A DNA stretch of 64,000 nucleotides from Clostridium akagii DSM 12554 (GTDB lineage Bacteria > Bacillota > Clostridia > Clostridiales > Clostridiaceae). A program made the translations under genes and the position numbers. Shown piece after piece: positions 47,371-56,273 of this stretch. The notes below the pieces were generated by a model. That model worked only from the letters and a program-made list of their open reading frames with translations, had not been told where the DNA came from and did not search any database. Where the stretch lies: assembly GCF_000686725.1 (NCBI RefSeq), contig NZ_JMLK01000019.1, positions 1 to 64,000 on the forward strand, in the 5' to 3' direction. Every line of letters starts with the position of its first letter. The stretch's first letter is position 1.

Positions 47371-47520
47371 ATGTATGATGCAAAAAAACAATGCAAGGAC
47401 GAAAAGCTGAAATATAATACCATAGCAGACAGAGGTTATTTTGGAAGAATTCCCTACGATAGTATTACGAGTACCCCCACTTCATATGTACCATTTAGTT
47501 TCGTTTTCAAAAAACAATAA
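47371..47520 (+). CDS. 49-aa hypothetical peptide ending inside a terminator
   Basis: A perfect AGGAGG lies 7 nt before the ATG. The peptide starts charged (YDAKKQCKDEKLKYN) and ends neutral and aromatic (STPTSYVPFSFVFKKQ), with one Cys. No family was recognised; it could be a small spore or stress protein. The last four codons and the stop are encoded by the left arm of an 18-bp terminator stem, an economical arrangement seen also at 1036. It is transcribed alone, towards the acetyltransferase gene. Confidence 0.65.
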   Translation: MYDAKKQCKDEKLKYNTIADRGYFGRIPYDSITSTPTSYVPFSFVFKKQ

Positions 47521-47549
47521 AGCGGTTTTCACCGCTTTATTGTTTTTTG
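47508..47549. terminator. Perfect 18-bp bidirectional terminator
   Basis: The arms 47508-47525 and 47532-47549 are exact reverse complements around TTTTCA. A-rich and T-rich outer ends give T-runs in both directions. It serves the 49-aa gene and the convergent acetyltransferase gene. Confidence 0.9.
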
Positions 47550-47558
47550 AAAGGTGCC

Positions 47559-48425
47559 TTAAAGTTTTAGTTTCCACGTATATGTTTCTTTACAGATTTT
47601 AAAACCAACCGATTCATAAAGTTTAAAAGCAATTTTATTAGAATAATCTACTTTTAAAAATATTTTATCAAATCCATTGTCTTCAGCAAGTTTAAGAAAA
47701 AACTTTATAAATAATTTTCCATAGCCATGGCCTCTAAATTCGTCTAGTATTCCAAAGTTAACTATAGTTGGTATATAATTATTCATAATTAATTGGCCAT
47801 AACCTATTGTACTATCACCTAGTTTTATAAAAAAGCTTCCATCAGCAAAATAATATTCTTGTGCTTCATCAAAATATATATCCTGAACAGATAATGGGAT
47901 TCTATCATCTTTTTTGAAGATCTTATTTTGCAAATCACATCTCAATTTCTCATCCACATCGGGCAAAAATTTTCTAATAGTTATTGATTTAGGAATTGAA
48001 AAATCAATATAATTTTCTAAAACGCAGTACATTTCCACTGTACCGTGTTTTTCTATAAACCCTAAATCTTTAAGAACTTTATAATTAAAATCATTTTTTT
48101 CACACTCGTAAAAGTATGTTCTTTTTTTGGCAAATGATTTTAGTAAAGTCATAATGCTTTTTGATAAATTTGCATCCTGCTTTGCATTAATGGATTCAAT
48201 TTTATAATATTTTCTTGAGTCGTTATTTATCCATATGTATCCCGTATAAGTACCATTATTTTTTAACAATTTCACGGTTTTTCTTATGAAATGTTTCTGT
48301 ATAAAGTTTAAACCATTATAAAATGCAAAAAAATCCTTGTTCAGATTATTAAAATTATTTCTTTGTTTATTAAGTTTTTTTAATGTTTCCATCTTATTTT
48401 TATCTAAATTTACACAAATATGCAT
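47559..48425 (-). CDS. GNAT family N-acetyltransferase with N-terminal extension
   Basis: This is a 288-aa protein. The C-terminal GNAT domain (residues about 150-288) has the acetyl-CoA loop DEFRGHGYGKLFIKFFL and the end YSNKIAFKLYESVGFKICKE. The N-terminal 140 residues look like a second, degenerate acetyltransferase-like domain, as in tandem GNAT proteins. The substrate is unknown. The ribosome site is weak, and a perfect AT-rich palindrome lies 30 bp upstream. Confidence 0.83.
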   Translation of the reverse strand: MHICVNLDKNKMETLKKLNKQRNNFNNLNKDFFAFYNGLNFIQKHFIRKTVKLLKNNGTYTGYIWINNDSRKYYKIESINAKQDANLSKSIMTLLKSFAKKRTYFYECEKNDFNYKVLKDLGFIEKHGTVEMYCVLENYIDFSIPKSITIRKFLPDVDEKLRCDLQNKIFKKDDRIPLSVQDIYFDEAQEYYFADGSFFIKLGDSTIGYGQLIMNNYIPTIVNFGILDEFRGHGYGKLFIKFFLKLAEDNGFDKIFLKVDYSNKIAFKLYESVGFKICKETYTWKLKL

Positions 48426-48455
48426 ATTAAACCTCTTAACTTTTAAATACTTATA

Positions 48456-48484
48456 TAATATAGTTATTAATAATAACTATATTA
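48456..48484. promoter_or_regulatory. AT-rich 14-bp palindrome upstream of the acetyltransferase
   Basis: TAATATAGTTATTA, one central A, then its exact reverse complement, 30 bp before the start codon. A regulator binding site is possible. It is AT-rich enough that chance must be considered. Confidence 0.45.
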
Positions 48485-48625
48485 TGACATATGACTTCAT
48501 TTTTGTATATACAAGGAAGATCCATTATTAAAATATATTAATACAAATACTATATTATTCCATAAGTCATATTTAATATAACAAAATTATGATATGCTTT
48601 ATATGTTTTCTTATAACTACCAAAT

Positions 48626-48666
48626 TAAAAATGTGCAACATATTTTTCTATGTTACACATTTTTTA
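48626..48666 (-). terminator. Terminator of the ispH-S1 gene
   Basis: An AAAAATGTG-AACATA/TATGTT-CACATTTTT stem with one mismatch and a 6-nt loop lies 8 bp after the stop codon. The minus-strand T-run is present. Confidence 0.8.
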
Positions 48667-48673
48667 TGCCTTA

Positions 48674-50599
48674 CTACTCTACTGTGTCTTCCACTTCTTT
48701 AATACTTAATCCTATTTTTTTATTATCTTTACTTACTTCAAGAATTTTAGCCTTTATTTCTTCACCTATAGCAAGAACATCGGATGGTTTGTTAATTCTT
48801 TTATGGCTTATTTCTGAAATATGAGTAAGAGCATCAACTCCTGGTTCTAGTTCAATAAATGCACCAAAGTTTGAAAAGCGCACTACCTTACCCAAAACTA
48901 CAGATCCTACAGGATATTTTTCTTCAACTGTTATCCATGGATCTTCAACAAGTTTTTTTGCACTTAATGATAATTTCTTTTTATCTTTGTCTACATCTAA
49001 AATACATACTTTTATTTTTTCTCCAACTTTAAGTACATCTGATGCCTTATTTACGCGGCCCCAAGATATTTCAGATACATGCAATAACCCATCAACCCCA
49101 TTAACCGATACAAAAGCACCAAAATCAGTTAATCGTTTTACTTCCCCTTCGATTATTTGACCAATCTCTAAGGTTTCCCAAGTTTTTTCTTCTTCTTTAT
49201 CTTTTATAGCCTTAAGGATCTCTCTTCTTGATCCTACAATTCTTACTGTATTTCTCTTCTTAGAAAATTCAATAATATTTAGTTCAAGCTCCTTGCCAAC
49301 GAATTGTGTTAAATCATCAACATGAAAAAGTTCAATGTGTGATGCAGGTATAAATACTCTTATACCTTTATATGCAGAAACAAGTCCACCATTAACTGCT
49401 TCCTTAACCACTGCTTTTATTATTGTTTTTTCTTCAAAGGCATTTTTTATAACGTTAAAGCCTTCATCTCTTTGAAGTTCACTTTTAGACAATACTACAT
49501 AATTGTCCTCATTTTTTAATTTTATAATCTTAGCGTCTATCTCTTGTCCTAAAGTAAATAGGTCTGTGAGTTTTACATTAGGGTCGCTAGTTACTTCACC
49601 CCTAGGTAATATTCCATCATTCTTATAACCTATATTTAAATACACTTCTTTATCATTTAATTGTATTATTTCACCCTTAACTAGTGCTCCTACATAAATC
49701 TTTTTTTCATTTTCATCCATCATTTTAATTACTTCACTCATACCTTCAACATTCTGTTCATCACTCATTTTATTTATTGCCTCCTTTATAATCCAATCTG
49801 GCGTTGAAGCTCCAGCTGTGACACCAATTTTTATGTTATCTTTTCCTTTATAAAAATCTTCTGGTATTTCTCCTGAATTTTCAACATGAATCGTATTAGT
49901 GCAATTGCTTTTACATATTTCATAAAGCTTGGTCGTATTTGAACTATGATGAGCACCAATAACAACTATAGCATCCGATTCTTTTGATAATTTGTCAGCT
50001 GTTTTTTGTCTTATTTCAGTAGCGCTACATATTGTGTTAAACGCCACCAAATCTTTTGATTTCTTACCTATAATCTCTAATACTTTTTCCCAATTTTCTT
50101 GCTTTTCAGTTGTTTGAGAAACAAGACAAACCTTTTGAGATAAATTTTCTAAATTTTCTCCATTTTTAGAAATAATAGCAGTTCCATTACACCATCCATT
50201 AATGCCTATGACTTCAGGATGATTTTTGTCTCCCACTATCACAATTTGATATCCTTTTTCGCTATAGTACTTTACTTTTTCATGTATGTTTTTTACATAA
50301 GGACAAGTAGCATCAATTATGTTTAACCCTTTTTCATTTAATACTTTTATTACTTCTGGAGTAACGCCATGAGATCTTATTATTATAGTATCATTAGAAC
50401 TCAATAATCCTATATTCTCAATATCCACAGTATATATATCTTTATTTTCTAAATACTTAACAACATCGTTATTGTGAATTAATTGACCAAGGGTATATAT
50501 CTTATTTGGTTTGTTGTTTTTTGATCCAAGTGTCAAATCCACAGCTCTTTTTACTCCAAAACAAAAGCCTGCGCTTTCTGCTAATACAACATGTCTCAT
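48674..50599 (-). CDS. ispH: Fused IspH (HMBPP reductase)/ribosomal protein S1
   Basis: This is a 641-aa bifunctional protein. Residues 1-285 are IspH, the last enzyme of the MEP isoprenoid pathway: [4Fe-4S] ligands Cys12 in AGFCFGVKRAV, Cys near 96 in DATCPYV, and Cys near 197 in NTICSAT, plus SHGVTPE. Residues about 300-641 hold four S1 RNA-binding repeats, two of them ending GRVNKASDVLKVGEKIK and KRINKPSDVLAIGEEIK. This fusion is typical of Clostridia. It is followed upstream by cmk, 34 bp away, the usual order. A GGTGAT ribosome site precedes it. Confidence 0.96.
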   Translation of the reverse strand: MRHVVLAESAGFCFGVKRAVDLTLGSKNNKPNKIYTLGQLIHNNDVVKYLENKDIYTVDIENIGLLSSNDTIIIRSHGVTPEVIKVLNEKGLNIIDATCPYVKNIHEKVKYYSEKGYQIVIVGDKNHPEVIGINGWCNGTAIISKNGENLENLSQKVCLVSQTTEKQENWEKVLEIIGKKSKDLVAFNTICSATEIRQKTADKLSKESDAIVVIGAHHSSNTTKLYEICKSNCTNTIHVENSGEIPEDFYKGKDNIKIGVTAGASTPDWIIKEAINKMSDEQNVEGMSEVIKMMDENEKKIYVGALVKGEIIQLNDKEVYLNIGYKNDGILPRGEVTSDPNVKLTDLFTLGQEIDAKIIKLKNEDNYVVLSKSELQRDEGFNVIKNAFEEKTIIKAVVKEAVNGGLVSAYKGIRVFIPASHIELFHVDDLTQFVGKELELNIIEFSKKRNTVRIVGSRREILKAIKDKEEEKTWETLEIGQIIEGEVKRLTDFGAFVSVNGVDGLLHVSEISWGRVNKASDVLKVGEKIKVCILDVDKDKKKLSLSAKKLVEDPWITVEEKYPVGSVVLGKVVRFSNFGAFIELEPGVDALTHISEISHKRINKPSDVLAIGEEIKAKILEVSKDNKKIGLSIKEVEDTVE

Positions 50600-50633
50600 T
50601 ATACTATCACCTCAAAACTGTAATCTAAGTCCA

Positions 50634-51284
50634 TTAACGTCTATATATATACTCTGCCATCAAATCCACAACTTCTTTTATATTCATAGTTGAAGAATCA
50701 ATTTCGATTGCATCCACTGCTTTTGTTAATGGATCTATTTCTCTATGAGAATCTGCATAATCCCTCTTTATTATATCACTTAATATGTTTTTATACTCTG
50801 CATTAATACCTTTATCAATAAGTTCTTTATATCTTCTCTCAGCCCTCTTCTCTGGCAAAGCAGTAAGATAAAATTTAAAATCTGCATTTTTTAAAACTAC
50901 AGTACCAATATCTCTACCATCCATTACAACACTATAGTTTTCAGCAATTTTTTTTTGTAAATTAACAAGCCTTTCTCTCACTTCTAAAACAGCTGCATAA
51001 CTTGAAACTTTTCCGCTTATTTCAGGTGTAATTATTTCATTACTGAGATCTTCTCCATTCACAATTATATTATCATCTTCAAAATGCATTTCTAAATTAT
51101 CTATCATATTACATAGCTTAGAAATATTCTCAGCCGTTATCCCATTTCTTAAGGCAATTATTGTAACAGCCCTATACATCGCCCCTGTATTTATATACAC
51201 TAAGTTAAATTTTTTTCCAACTAATTTGGCAATGGTACTTTTGCCTGCTCCTGCTGGTCCGTCTATAGCTACAGTTAATTTCAA
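50634..51284 (-). CDS. cmk: Cytidylate kinase
   Basis: This is a 216-aa protein. Walker A GPAGAGKST is at residues 9-17, with YINTGAMYRAVT, VVMDGRDIGTVV, and the lid RAERRYKEL. It phosphorylates CMP and dCMP to the diphosphates. Length and motifs are normal. It precedes ispH-S1 in one operon. The ribosome site AAAGGCGG is good. Confidence 0.96.
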   Translation of the reverse strand: MKLTVAIDGPAGAGKSTIAKLVGKKFNLVYINTGAMYRAVTIIALRNGITAENISKLCNMIDNLEMHFEDDNIIVNGEDLSNEIITPEISGKVSSYAAVLEVRERLVNLQKKIAENYSVVMDGRDIGTVVLKNADFKFYLTALPEKRAERRYKELIDKGINAEYKNILSDIIKRDYADSHREIDPLTKAVDAIEIDSSTMNIKEVVDLMAEYIYRR

Positions 51285-51408
51285 TTTTAATCCGCCTTTC
51301 TAGGACAAAAGTTAACTAATATTATATATTCTATATAAATTGTTAAAATCCTTTAAACTACTAAAAATTTTGTTATATATTATTTTGATATTTCTATTTA
51401 AATGTATT

Positions 51409-52641
51409 TTAAGATTCATCATCTATATTTTTCCCAGCAATATGTCCAGTAGACAATGCTATTTGCATATTAAAACCACCTGTAAATGCATCTACATCAA
51501 TTACTTCTCCTGCAAAAGACAAATTATTCACAAGTTTTGATTTTAATGTAGAAGGATCAATTTTTTTTACGTCAACACCACCTGAAGTCACAATAGCCTC
51601 AGCAATTGGTCTTAGACCCTTAACACTCATATCTAAATGTTGCATTAAATTAACAAGTTCTTTTCTTTCTTCTTTTGTAATAGAATTCACCTTTTTTTCT
51701 TCATCTATGTTTGAAAGTTTAATAATTGTTTCAATTAATTTTTGTGGTAATAATTCATTTAAAGCATTTTTAAAATCCTTATTATTAAATTTCAAAAAAT
51801 CTCTTTGAATTCTTTTGTCAAGTTCTTCAGCCGATAATGCAGGCTTTAGATTAATACTTGCCTTAATACTTATGTTTTTATTTTCCTTTACAAATCTACT
51901 GGCGCTTAATACTATTGGACCTGATATTCCATAATGAGTAAAAATCATTTCTCCAAATTCACTATATATAATTTTGTTATCTTGAAAAAGTGTTAACTCA
52001 ATATTTTTTAGGGATAAACCTTGAAGTTCTTTTATCCACTCTTCCTTAATTTCTATAGGAACAAGTGAAGGTTTAGTTTTTATAATTGTATGGCCAGCTT
52101 CTCTTGCAAATTCATAACCATCACCTGTTGATCCTGTTTGTGGATATGAAAGCCCACCAGTACATACTATAAAGTGATCTCCAGTTATTACATGTCCCTT
52201 TTCAGTAGTTACACTTAGTGCTATACCATCCTCAATATTAACTTTTGTAACCCTAGTATTTAAAAGTATAGTTACATTTTTATTTTCCAATTCACGTCTT
52301 AGTGCATTGATTATATCTGATGACTTATTTGAAACAGGAAAAACTCTATCTCCTCTTTCTACTTTTAAGCTAACGCCTAGTCCTTCAAAAAAATCCATGG
52401 TGTTAGTATTTGTAAATGTATAAAGTGAACTATATAAAAAATGTGCATTACCAGGTATATAATCAAAAAATTCACTAATATCCTTTGAATTTGTAAGGTT
52501 ACATCGCCCCTTACCTGTAATATATAATTTTTTACCAACCTTCTCGTTTCTGTCAATGAGCACTACCTTATATTTATCAGCGGCTGCTATTGCAGCCATC
52601 ATACCTGCTGGCCCTGCGCCAACAATTACAACTTTTTTCAA
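51409..52641 (-). CDS. HI0933/YhiN-type FAD-dependent oxidoreductase (BaiN-like)
   Basis: This is a 410-aa flavoprotein. The N-terminal dinucleotide loop is VGAGPAGMMAAIAAAD, followed by GRCNLTNS and a central GGLSYPQTGSTGDGYE. The C-terminal end is LSFAGEVIDVDAFTGGFNMQIALSTGHIAG. It belongs to the HI0933 family; BaiN in bile-acid-converting clostridia is a member, but most have no known substrate. It is 124 bp upstream of cmk on the same strand and is a conserved clostridial neighbour. Confidence 0.9.
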   Translation of the reverse strand: MKKVVIVGAGPAGMMAAIAAADKYKVVLIDRNEKVGKKLYITGKGRCNLTNSKDISEFFDYIPGNAHFLYSSLYTFTNTNTMDFFEGLGVSLKVERGDRVFPVSNKSSDIINALRRELENKNVTILLNTRVTKVNIEDGIALSVTTEKGHVITGDHFIVCTGGLSYPQTGSTGDGYEFAREAGHTIIKTKPSLVPIEIKEEWIKELQGLSLKNIELTLFQDNKIIYSEFGEMIFTHYGISGPIVLSASRFVKENKNISIKASINLKPALSAEELDKRIQRDFLKFNNKDFKNALNELLPQKLIETIIKLSNIDEEKKVNSITKEERKELVNLMQHLDMSVKGLRPIAEAIVTSGGVDVKKIDPSTLKSKLVNNLSFAGEVIDVDAFTGGFNMQIALSTGHIAGKNIDDES

Positions 52642-52731
52642 AAAATCACTTCCCTTTCAATATATAATTATAATCTAATATAAACGAATAATTTATTCAT
52701 CAAATTGCAAAATAAAAAAGTAGGTAAATTC

Positions 52732-53622
52732 CTACTTTTCATCATTACTTTTGAATGAGTAAACTTGATATTCTTTCCATATGTTTTCTAAATTCTCAAA
52801 AGTAGTAGAAATTTTTTCTTTTTCCCTTAGTCCCACTGCAACTATTAGCGCATTAATAACACTTAGAGGCGCTACAAGTGAATCAACAAAAGATGCCATA
52901 TTACTCTGAGCGATTAATGTATAATCAGCTTTTGTGGCCAGTGGTGAAAGTAAACTATCAGTTATTGCCACAACTTTGGTTCCTTTGCTCTGAGCATAGT
53001 TAAGTGCTTCTATTGTTCTAGTGGCATACCTTGGGAATCCAATTCCAATTACAAGATCTTTATCTGAAATATTGATTAGTTGTTCGAATATATCACTCAT
53101 ACCATAAGCAACTATATTTACATTATCAAGTATTAAATTAAGATAAAATCCTAGGAATTCAGAGAGAGCTGTTGAACTTCTAAGCCCAATTATGTATATT
53201 TTTTTTGCAGCGAATATAGAATCAACCACCTCTTCAAAAGCTTTATGATCTATTTTTTCAAGAGTTGTCCGTATATTCTCCATATCTGATTTTAGAACGC
53301 CCTTTAAAGCATTCTCTTCTGATATAAGATTATTAGATATCTCTAATCTTTGAACCGTAGTTAATTTATTTTTAATTAACTCCTGAAGAGCTTTTTGCAA
53401 TTTGGGATAACCGCTAAAACCCAGTTCACTTGCGAACCTAACTACTGTGGATTCACTTACCTGAACACTTACACCAAGTTTTGCTGCAGTCATAAATGCA
53501 GCCTTGTCATAATGTTTTAAAATATATTCAGCAATTAATTTTTGACCTTTACTAAGTCTTGAAAATTTTTGTTGAATTGTTCTCATCAAATCTTGTTTTT
53601 CATTTTCTAAAACACTATCCAT
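52732..53622 (-). CDS. MurR/RpiR family regulator with SIS domain
   Basis: This is a 296-aa protein. The N-terminal HTH_6 region has LSKGQKLIAEYILKHYDKAAFMTAAKLGVSVQVSESTVVRFASELGFSGYPKL. The C-terminal SIS sugar-phosphate domain has IYIIGLRSSTALSEFLGFYL, VIGIGFPRYATRTIEAL, and VVAITDS. Such regulators respond to phosphosugars. No sugar operon is adjacent, so the target is remote or it is a cell-wall sugar regulator. It is encoded between RluB and the flavoprotein. Confidence 0.92.
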   Translation of the reverse strand: MDSVLENEKQDLMRTIQQKFSRLSKGQKLIAEYILKHYDKAAFMTAAKLGVSVQVSESTVVRFASELGFSGYPKLQKALQELIKNKLTTVQRLEISNNLISEENALKGVLKSDMENIRTTLEKIDHKAFEEVVDSIFAAKKIYIIGLRSSTALSEFLGFYLNLILDNVNIVAYGMSDIFEQLINISDKDLVIGIGFPRYATRTIEALNYAQSKGTKVVAITDSLLSPLATKADYTLIAQSNMASFVDSLVAPLSVINALIVAVGLREKEKISTTFENLENIWKEYQVYSFKSNDEK

Positions 53623-53741
53623 ATATGTATATCAGTCCTTTCCGGAACGTACAAGCTGATGTAAAATCTCATTTAATTTTATCATCAAATTGAAAACATA
53701 TCAATGAATTATTATTAAACTGACATGATTAAATTTTCAAT

Positions 53742-54455
53742 CTATAAATTTTTCAAATAATTAACTTCTTTTTCATCTAAATATCTCCACTTACCCTTTT
53801 TTAAATTGGATAAACCTATATCGCCTATGGATACCCTTCTCAAAGTTATTACTGGATGAGAAATGATCTTACACATTTTTCTTATTTGTCTCTTTTTTCC
53901 TTCATGAATAGTTACCTTTATCTTAGAAACATCAGCATCAGTACTAATTACGGATATATCAGCATCTGCTGTTATATAACCTCCAATGTCCAATCCCGTG
54001 CAAAAGTCATACATTTCATCAATTGTAGGGGTACCTTTAACTGTAGCTTCATATACTTTATCAATTTTTTTTCTTGGATGAATAACGCTATTATAAATAT
54101 CCCCATCATTAGTCATAATTATAAGACCTGAAGTATCATAATCTAGCCTTCCAATTGGAAATATTCTTTCATCAATTTCTTTTACAAGATCAAGTACGGT
54201 TTTTCTACCCCTTTCATCTTTTAAAGTACAGAGATATCCCTCTGGTTTATTTAAAATAATGTAGATGCTCTTTTTCTCCACTTCAATAAGTACTTGGTTA
54301 ACATAAATCTTATCTATATCTCCATCTACCTTTTTTCCAAGTTCTGTCACAAGCGTATCATTAACTTTAACTTTGCCTGCTTCTATCATCTTTTCACAAT
54401 TTCTTCTTGAAGCAACTCCACATCTTGCCATAAATTTTTGTAGTCGTTCTTCCAT
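53742..54455 (-). CDS. rluB: Large-subunit rRNA pseudouridine synthase (RluB/RsuA family)
   Basis: This is a 237-aa protein. The N-terminal S4 RNA-binding domain has RLQKFMARCGVASRRNCEKMIEAGKVKVN. The catalytic domain follows, with GRLDYDTSGLIIMTNDG containing the nucleophile Asp. The end KRQIRKMC then LRRVSIGDI is typical of the family. It converts uridine to pseudouridine in 23S rRNA helix 90. The ATG at 54455 has a GGGTGAT site; the frame-opening TTG lies on it and was rejected. Confidence 0.92.
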   Translation of the reverse strand: MEERLQKFMARCGVASRRNCEKMIEAGKVKVNDTLVTELGKKVDGDIDKIYVNQVLIEVEKKSIYIILNKPEGYLCTLKDERGRKTVLDLVKEIDERIFPIGRLDYDTSGLIIMTNDGDIYNSVIHPRKKIDKVYEATVKGTPTIDEMYDFCTGLDIGGYITADADISVISTDADVSKIKVTIHEGKKRQIRKMCKIISHPVITLRRVSIGDIGLSNLKKGKWRYLDEKEVNYLKNL

Positions 54456-54599
54456 ATAATCACCCAATTTTATTAATAAATTTCACATAGTATTATATAT
54501 ATATAATACATTAAAAGCAAATAAATTTTATTTTCAATAAGTATAAAAACCAAAATAAGGTTAATAATACTATGTATATAACAAAGGAGGTGCTATAAA

Positions 54600-54692
54600 G
54601 TGGGCAAAAAAAATTCAGAGAATAATTCTAGTCAAACACAATCTCAAAACAACAAAAAATCAGAAGGCGGAAAATCTAAAAAAAAGAACTAG
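54600..54692 (+). CDS. 30-aa Lys/Asn/Ser/Gln-rich small protein
   Basis: A GTG start lies 7 nt after AAAGGAGGTG and opens a 30-codon frame rich in Lys, Asn, Ser and Gln (GKKNSENNSSQTQSQNN, then GGKSKKKN). There are no hydrophobic residues. The composition recalls small acid-soluble spore proteins or tiny spore-core peptides, but no family motif is present. A strong terminator follows 9 bp later. The excellent ribosome site plus terminator make it a likely real gene. Confidence 0.65.
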   Translation: MGKKNSENNSSQTQSQNNKKSEGGKSKKKN

Positions 54693-54700
54693 TTAATTTG

Positions 54701-54738
54701 GAAAACTAAAAAGAGGAAATTTCCTCTTTTTAGTTTTC
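54701..54738. terminator. 18-bp bidirectional terminator
   Basis: The arms 54701-54718 and 54721-54738 are exact reverse complements around AT, with a GAGG/CCTC core and T-runs on both sides. It lies 8 bp after the 30-aa gene. Confidence 0.85.
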
Positions 54739-54838
54739 TAAATTATAACTATAAACATTATCATTTAACAATATATATATTGTATTTATTTGCTATGAAT
54801 GTTAAAATAAAAACATATATTATTTAGGGGGGCTTTTG

Positions 54839-55360
54839 ATGAATATCAAGACAAAAGCACAAGACTTAGAAAAAAATGCTAGTACTAAACCCGTTGAACC
54901 TTTAGAAAAAAAGCCAGTGAAAAAAGCACCTAGAGTTACTAAGGCTTCTAAACCTATTAAAGAAATTGTAGATTCTTCTTTAAACATTTCCAAGGAAAAT
55001 ATCAAAAAAAATATCAATGACCTTAAAGAAGCAGCCACAGGCGTTTCTAAAACTACTGCAAAAAGAGTAAAAAAAGTATCTGACAATGCTAAAAAAACAA
55101 TATCTAAAACATCTGATGACTTGGCAAAAGCTGTGAAAACTAACATTGCCAATATTAAAGGTTTTGATAAGAAATTTTACATTGAGTATTCAGGAAATCA
55201 AGTCAGTGAAGATGAACTAATTGATAAATTTAAATTCAAGTGGCTGGAAAGCCATGATTTATCTGAGATTAAAGATTTGAAGGTATACTACAAGGTTGAA
55301 GAAGATACAGCTTATTACATTGTCAATAATAAAATAAATTTATCTATTAAAATAATTTAG
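54839..55360 (+). CDS. DUF6465-type protein with Lys/Ala-rich N-terminus
   Basis: This is a 173-aa protein. Residues 1-110 are very basic and rich in Lys, Ala, Ser and Thr (EKKPVKKAPRVTKASK, SKTTAKRVKKVSDNAKKTIS), resembling a histone-like or phasin-like tail. Residues 115-173 form a conserved domain (KKFYIEYSGNQVSEDELIDKF, then LKVYYKVEEDTAYYIVNN) that I associate with DUF6465 of Clostridia. A GGGGGG site lies 6 nt before the ATG. The function is unknown; nucleoid or inclusion association is plausible. Confidence 0.72.
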   Translation: MNIKTKAQDLEKNASTKPVEPLEKKPVKKAPRVTKASKPIKEIVDSSLNISKENIKKNINDLKEAATGVSKTTAKRVKKVSDNAKKTISKTSDDLAKAVKTNIANIKGFDKKFYIEYSGNQVSEDELIDKFKFKWLESHDLSEIKDLKVYYKVEEDTAYYIVNNKINLSIKII

Positions 55361-55417
55361 TCAGTATAATAAAAAATTTGCTGTAATCTATACTGGTGAA
55401 TTTTTCTAATATGCTAA

Positions 55418-55472
55418 AAGTGTGCTGTGAGAGGTAGAGTATTTCATTACTCTAATTCTCACAGCACACTTT
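55418..55472 (+). terminator. Terminator after the DUF6465 gene (hairpin 1 of 3)
   Basis: A perfect stem (AAGTGTGCTGTGAGA with its reverse complement) encloses about 24 nt with an inner GTAGAGT/ACTCTA pairing. TTTTT follows. It lies 58 bp after the stop codon. Confidence 0.8.
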
Positions 55473-55555
55473 TTTATTATCTATTTGAATTGTTTTAGTT
55501 TTATTTCAAAAGTTAGTTTTGAATTTTAAGTATATTATAAAATAAACAGGTTTAC

Positions 55556-55601
55556 TTTAGTGTTAGTCTACATAATATTTGTTATGTAGACTAACACTAA
55601 A
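55556..55601. repeat. Perfect 20-bp inverted repeat (hairpin 2 of 3)
   Basis: The arms 55556-55575 and 55582-55601 are exact reverse complements around TATTTG (stem core TGTTAGTCTACATAA). There is no gene on either side that obviously needs it. Confidence 0.75.
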
Positions 55602-55608
55602 TAAATAT

Positions 55609-55650
55609 AGGAAGCACTTAAATTGATTTTCACAAATCTAATTGCTTCCT
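55609..55650. repeat. Imperfect hairpin (hairpin 3 of 3)
   Basis: AGGAAGCA (55609-55616) pairs with TGCTTCCT (55643-55650), and an inner AATTGATTT/AAATCTAATT pairing surrounds TCAC. It is 63 bp from the stop of the acetyltransferase gene and may be its terminator on the minus strand. Confidence 0.65.
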
Positions 55651-55713
55651 ATTGTATATATTCTAGATTACATTTATCTTAAATTAGCCCCACATGGTAT
55701 AACCTACATATTT

Positions 55714-56139
55714 TCAGTGGGTTTTTATTGACATGATATTTAAGTCTTCTGTTTTTTCACAGCCTAATGTATTCCAAAATTTAATCCCATGATCATTATC
55801 TATAAATACAAATAGATAACATAATTCAATATGCTCTTTTTTTAGCATATTCAGACATTCAGCCATTATTTTTTTACCTATTCCATTCATCCTATGTCCT
55901 TCATGCACAGCTAAATGATGTATAAATCCTCGCCTTCCATCATGGCCACATAATACAGCACCAACAATTTCATTTCCTCTTTCGGCTACCAAACTGAGTC
56001 CAGGATTTCTATTTAAATATCTTGAAATATTCTCTTTAGAATCAGCCTCATCTAGCTGAACCCCTTTAGTGTTATTCCACAATTCTACTACAGTTTCATA
56101 GTCTTCAATTTTCATTTTTCTTATTTTTATTTGAACCAT
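55714..56139 (-). CDS. GNAT family N-acetyltransferase
   Basis: This is a 141-aa compact GNAT enzyme. It has IRKMKIEDYETVVELWNNTKGV, then VGAVLCGHDGRRGFIHHLAVHEGHRMNGIGKKIMAECL (acetyl-CoA loop), and the end NDHGIKFWNTLGCEKTEDL. It resembles YpeA/YhbS-like small acetyltransferases. The ATG at 56139 follows AGGTAGGTG; a GTG within that site was rejected as start. The substrate is unknown. Confidence 0.88.
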   Translation of the reverse strand: MVQIKIRKMKIEDYETVVELWNNTKGVQLDEADSKENISRYLNRNPGLSLVAERGNEIVGAVLCGHDGRRGFIHHLAVHEGHRMNGIGKKIMAECLNMLKKEHIELCYLFVFIDNDHGIKFWNTLGCEKTEDLNIMSIKTH

Positions 56140-56273
56140 TAGTGAAAACACCTACCTCATCTTATACAAATACTATATCATAAGAAAATAAAAATGAATA
56201 TAAAAATTGTAGAACTAAGAATATCCGGCATAAGCCACCTGAAAAGAAATACCAAGAATGCTGCCTTAAACCT

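Noticed and set aside
48674-50599. The IspH-S1 fusion as a novel chimera
   Set aside because: This fusion is a known and common arrangement in Clostridia.
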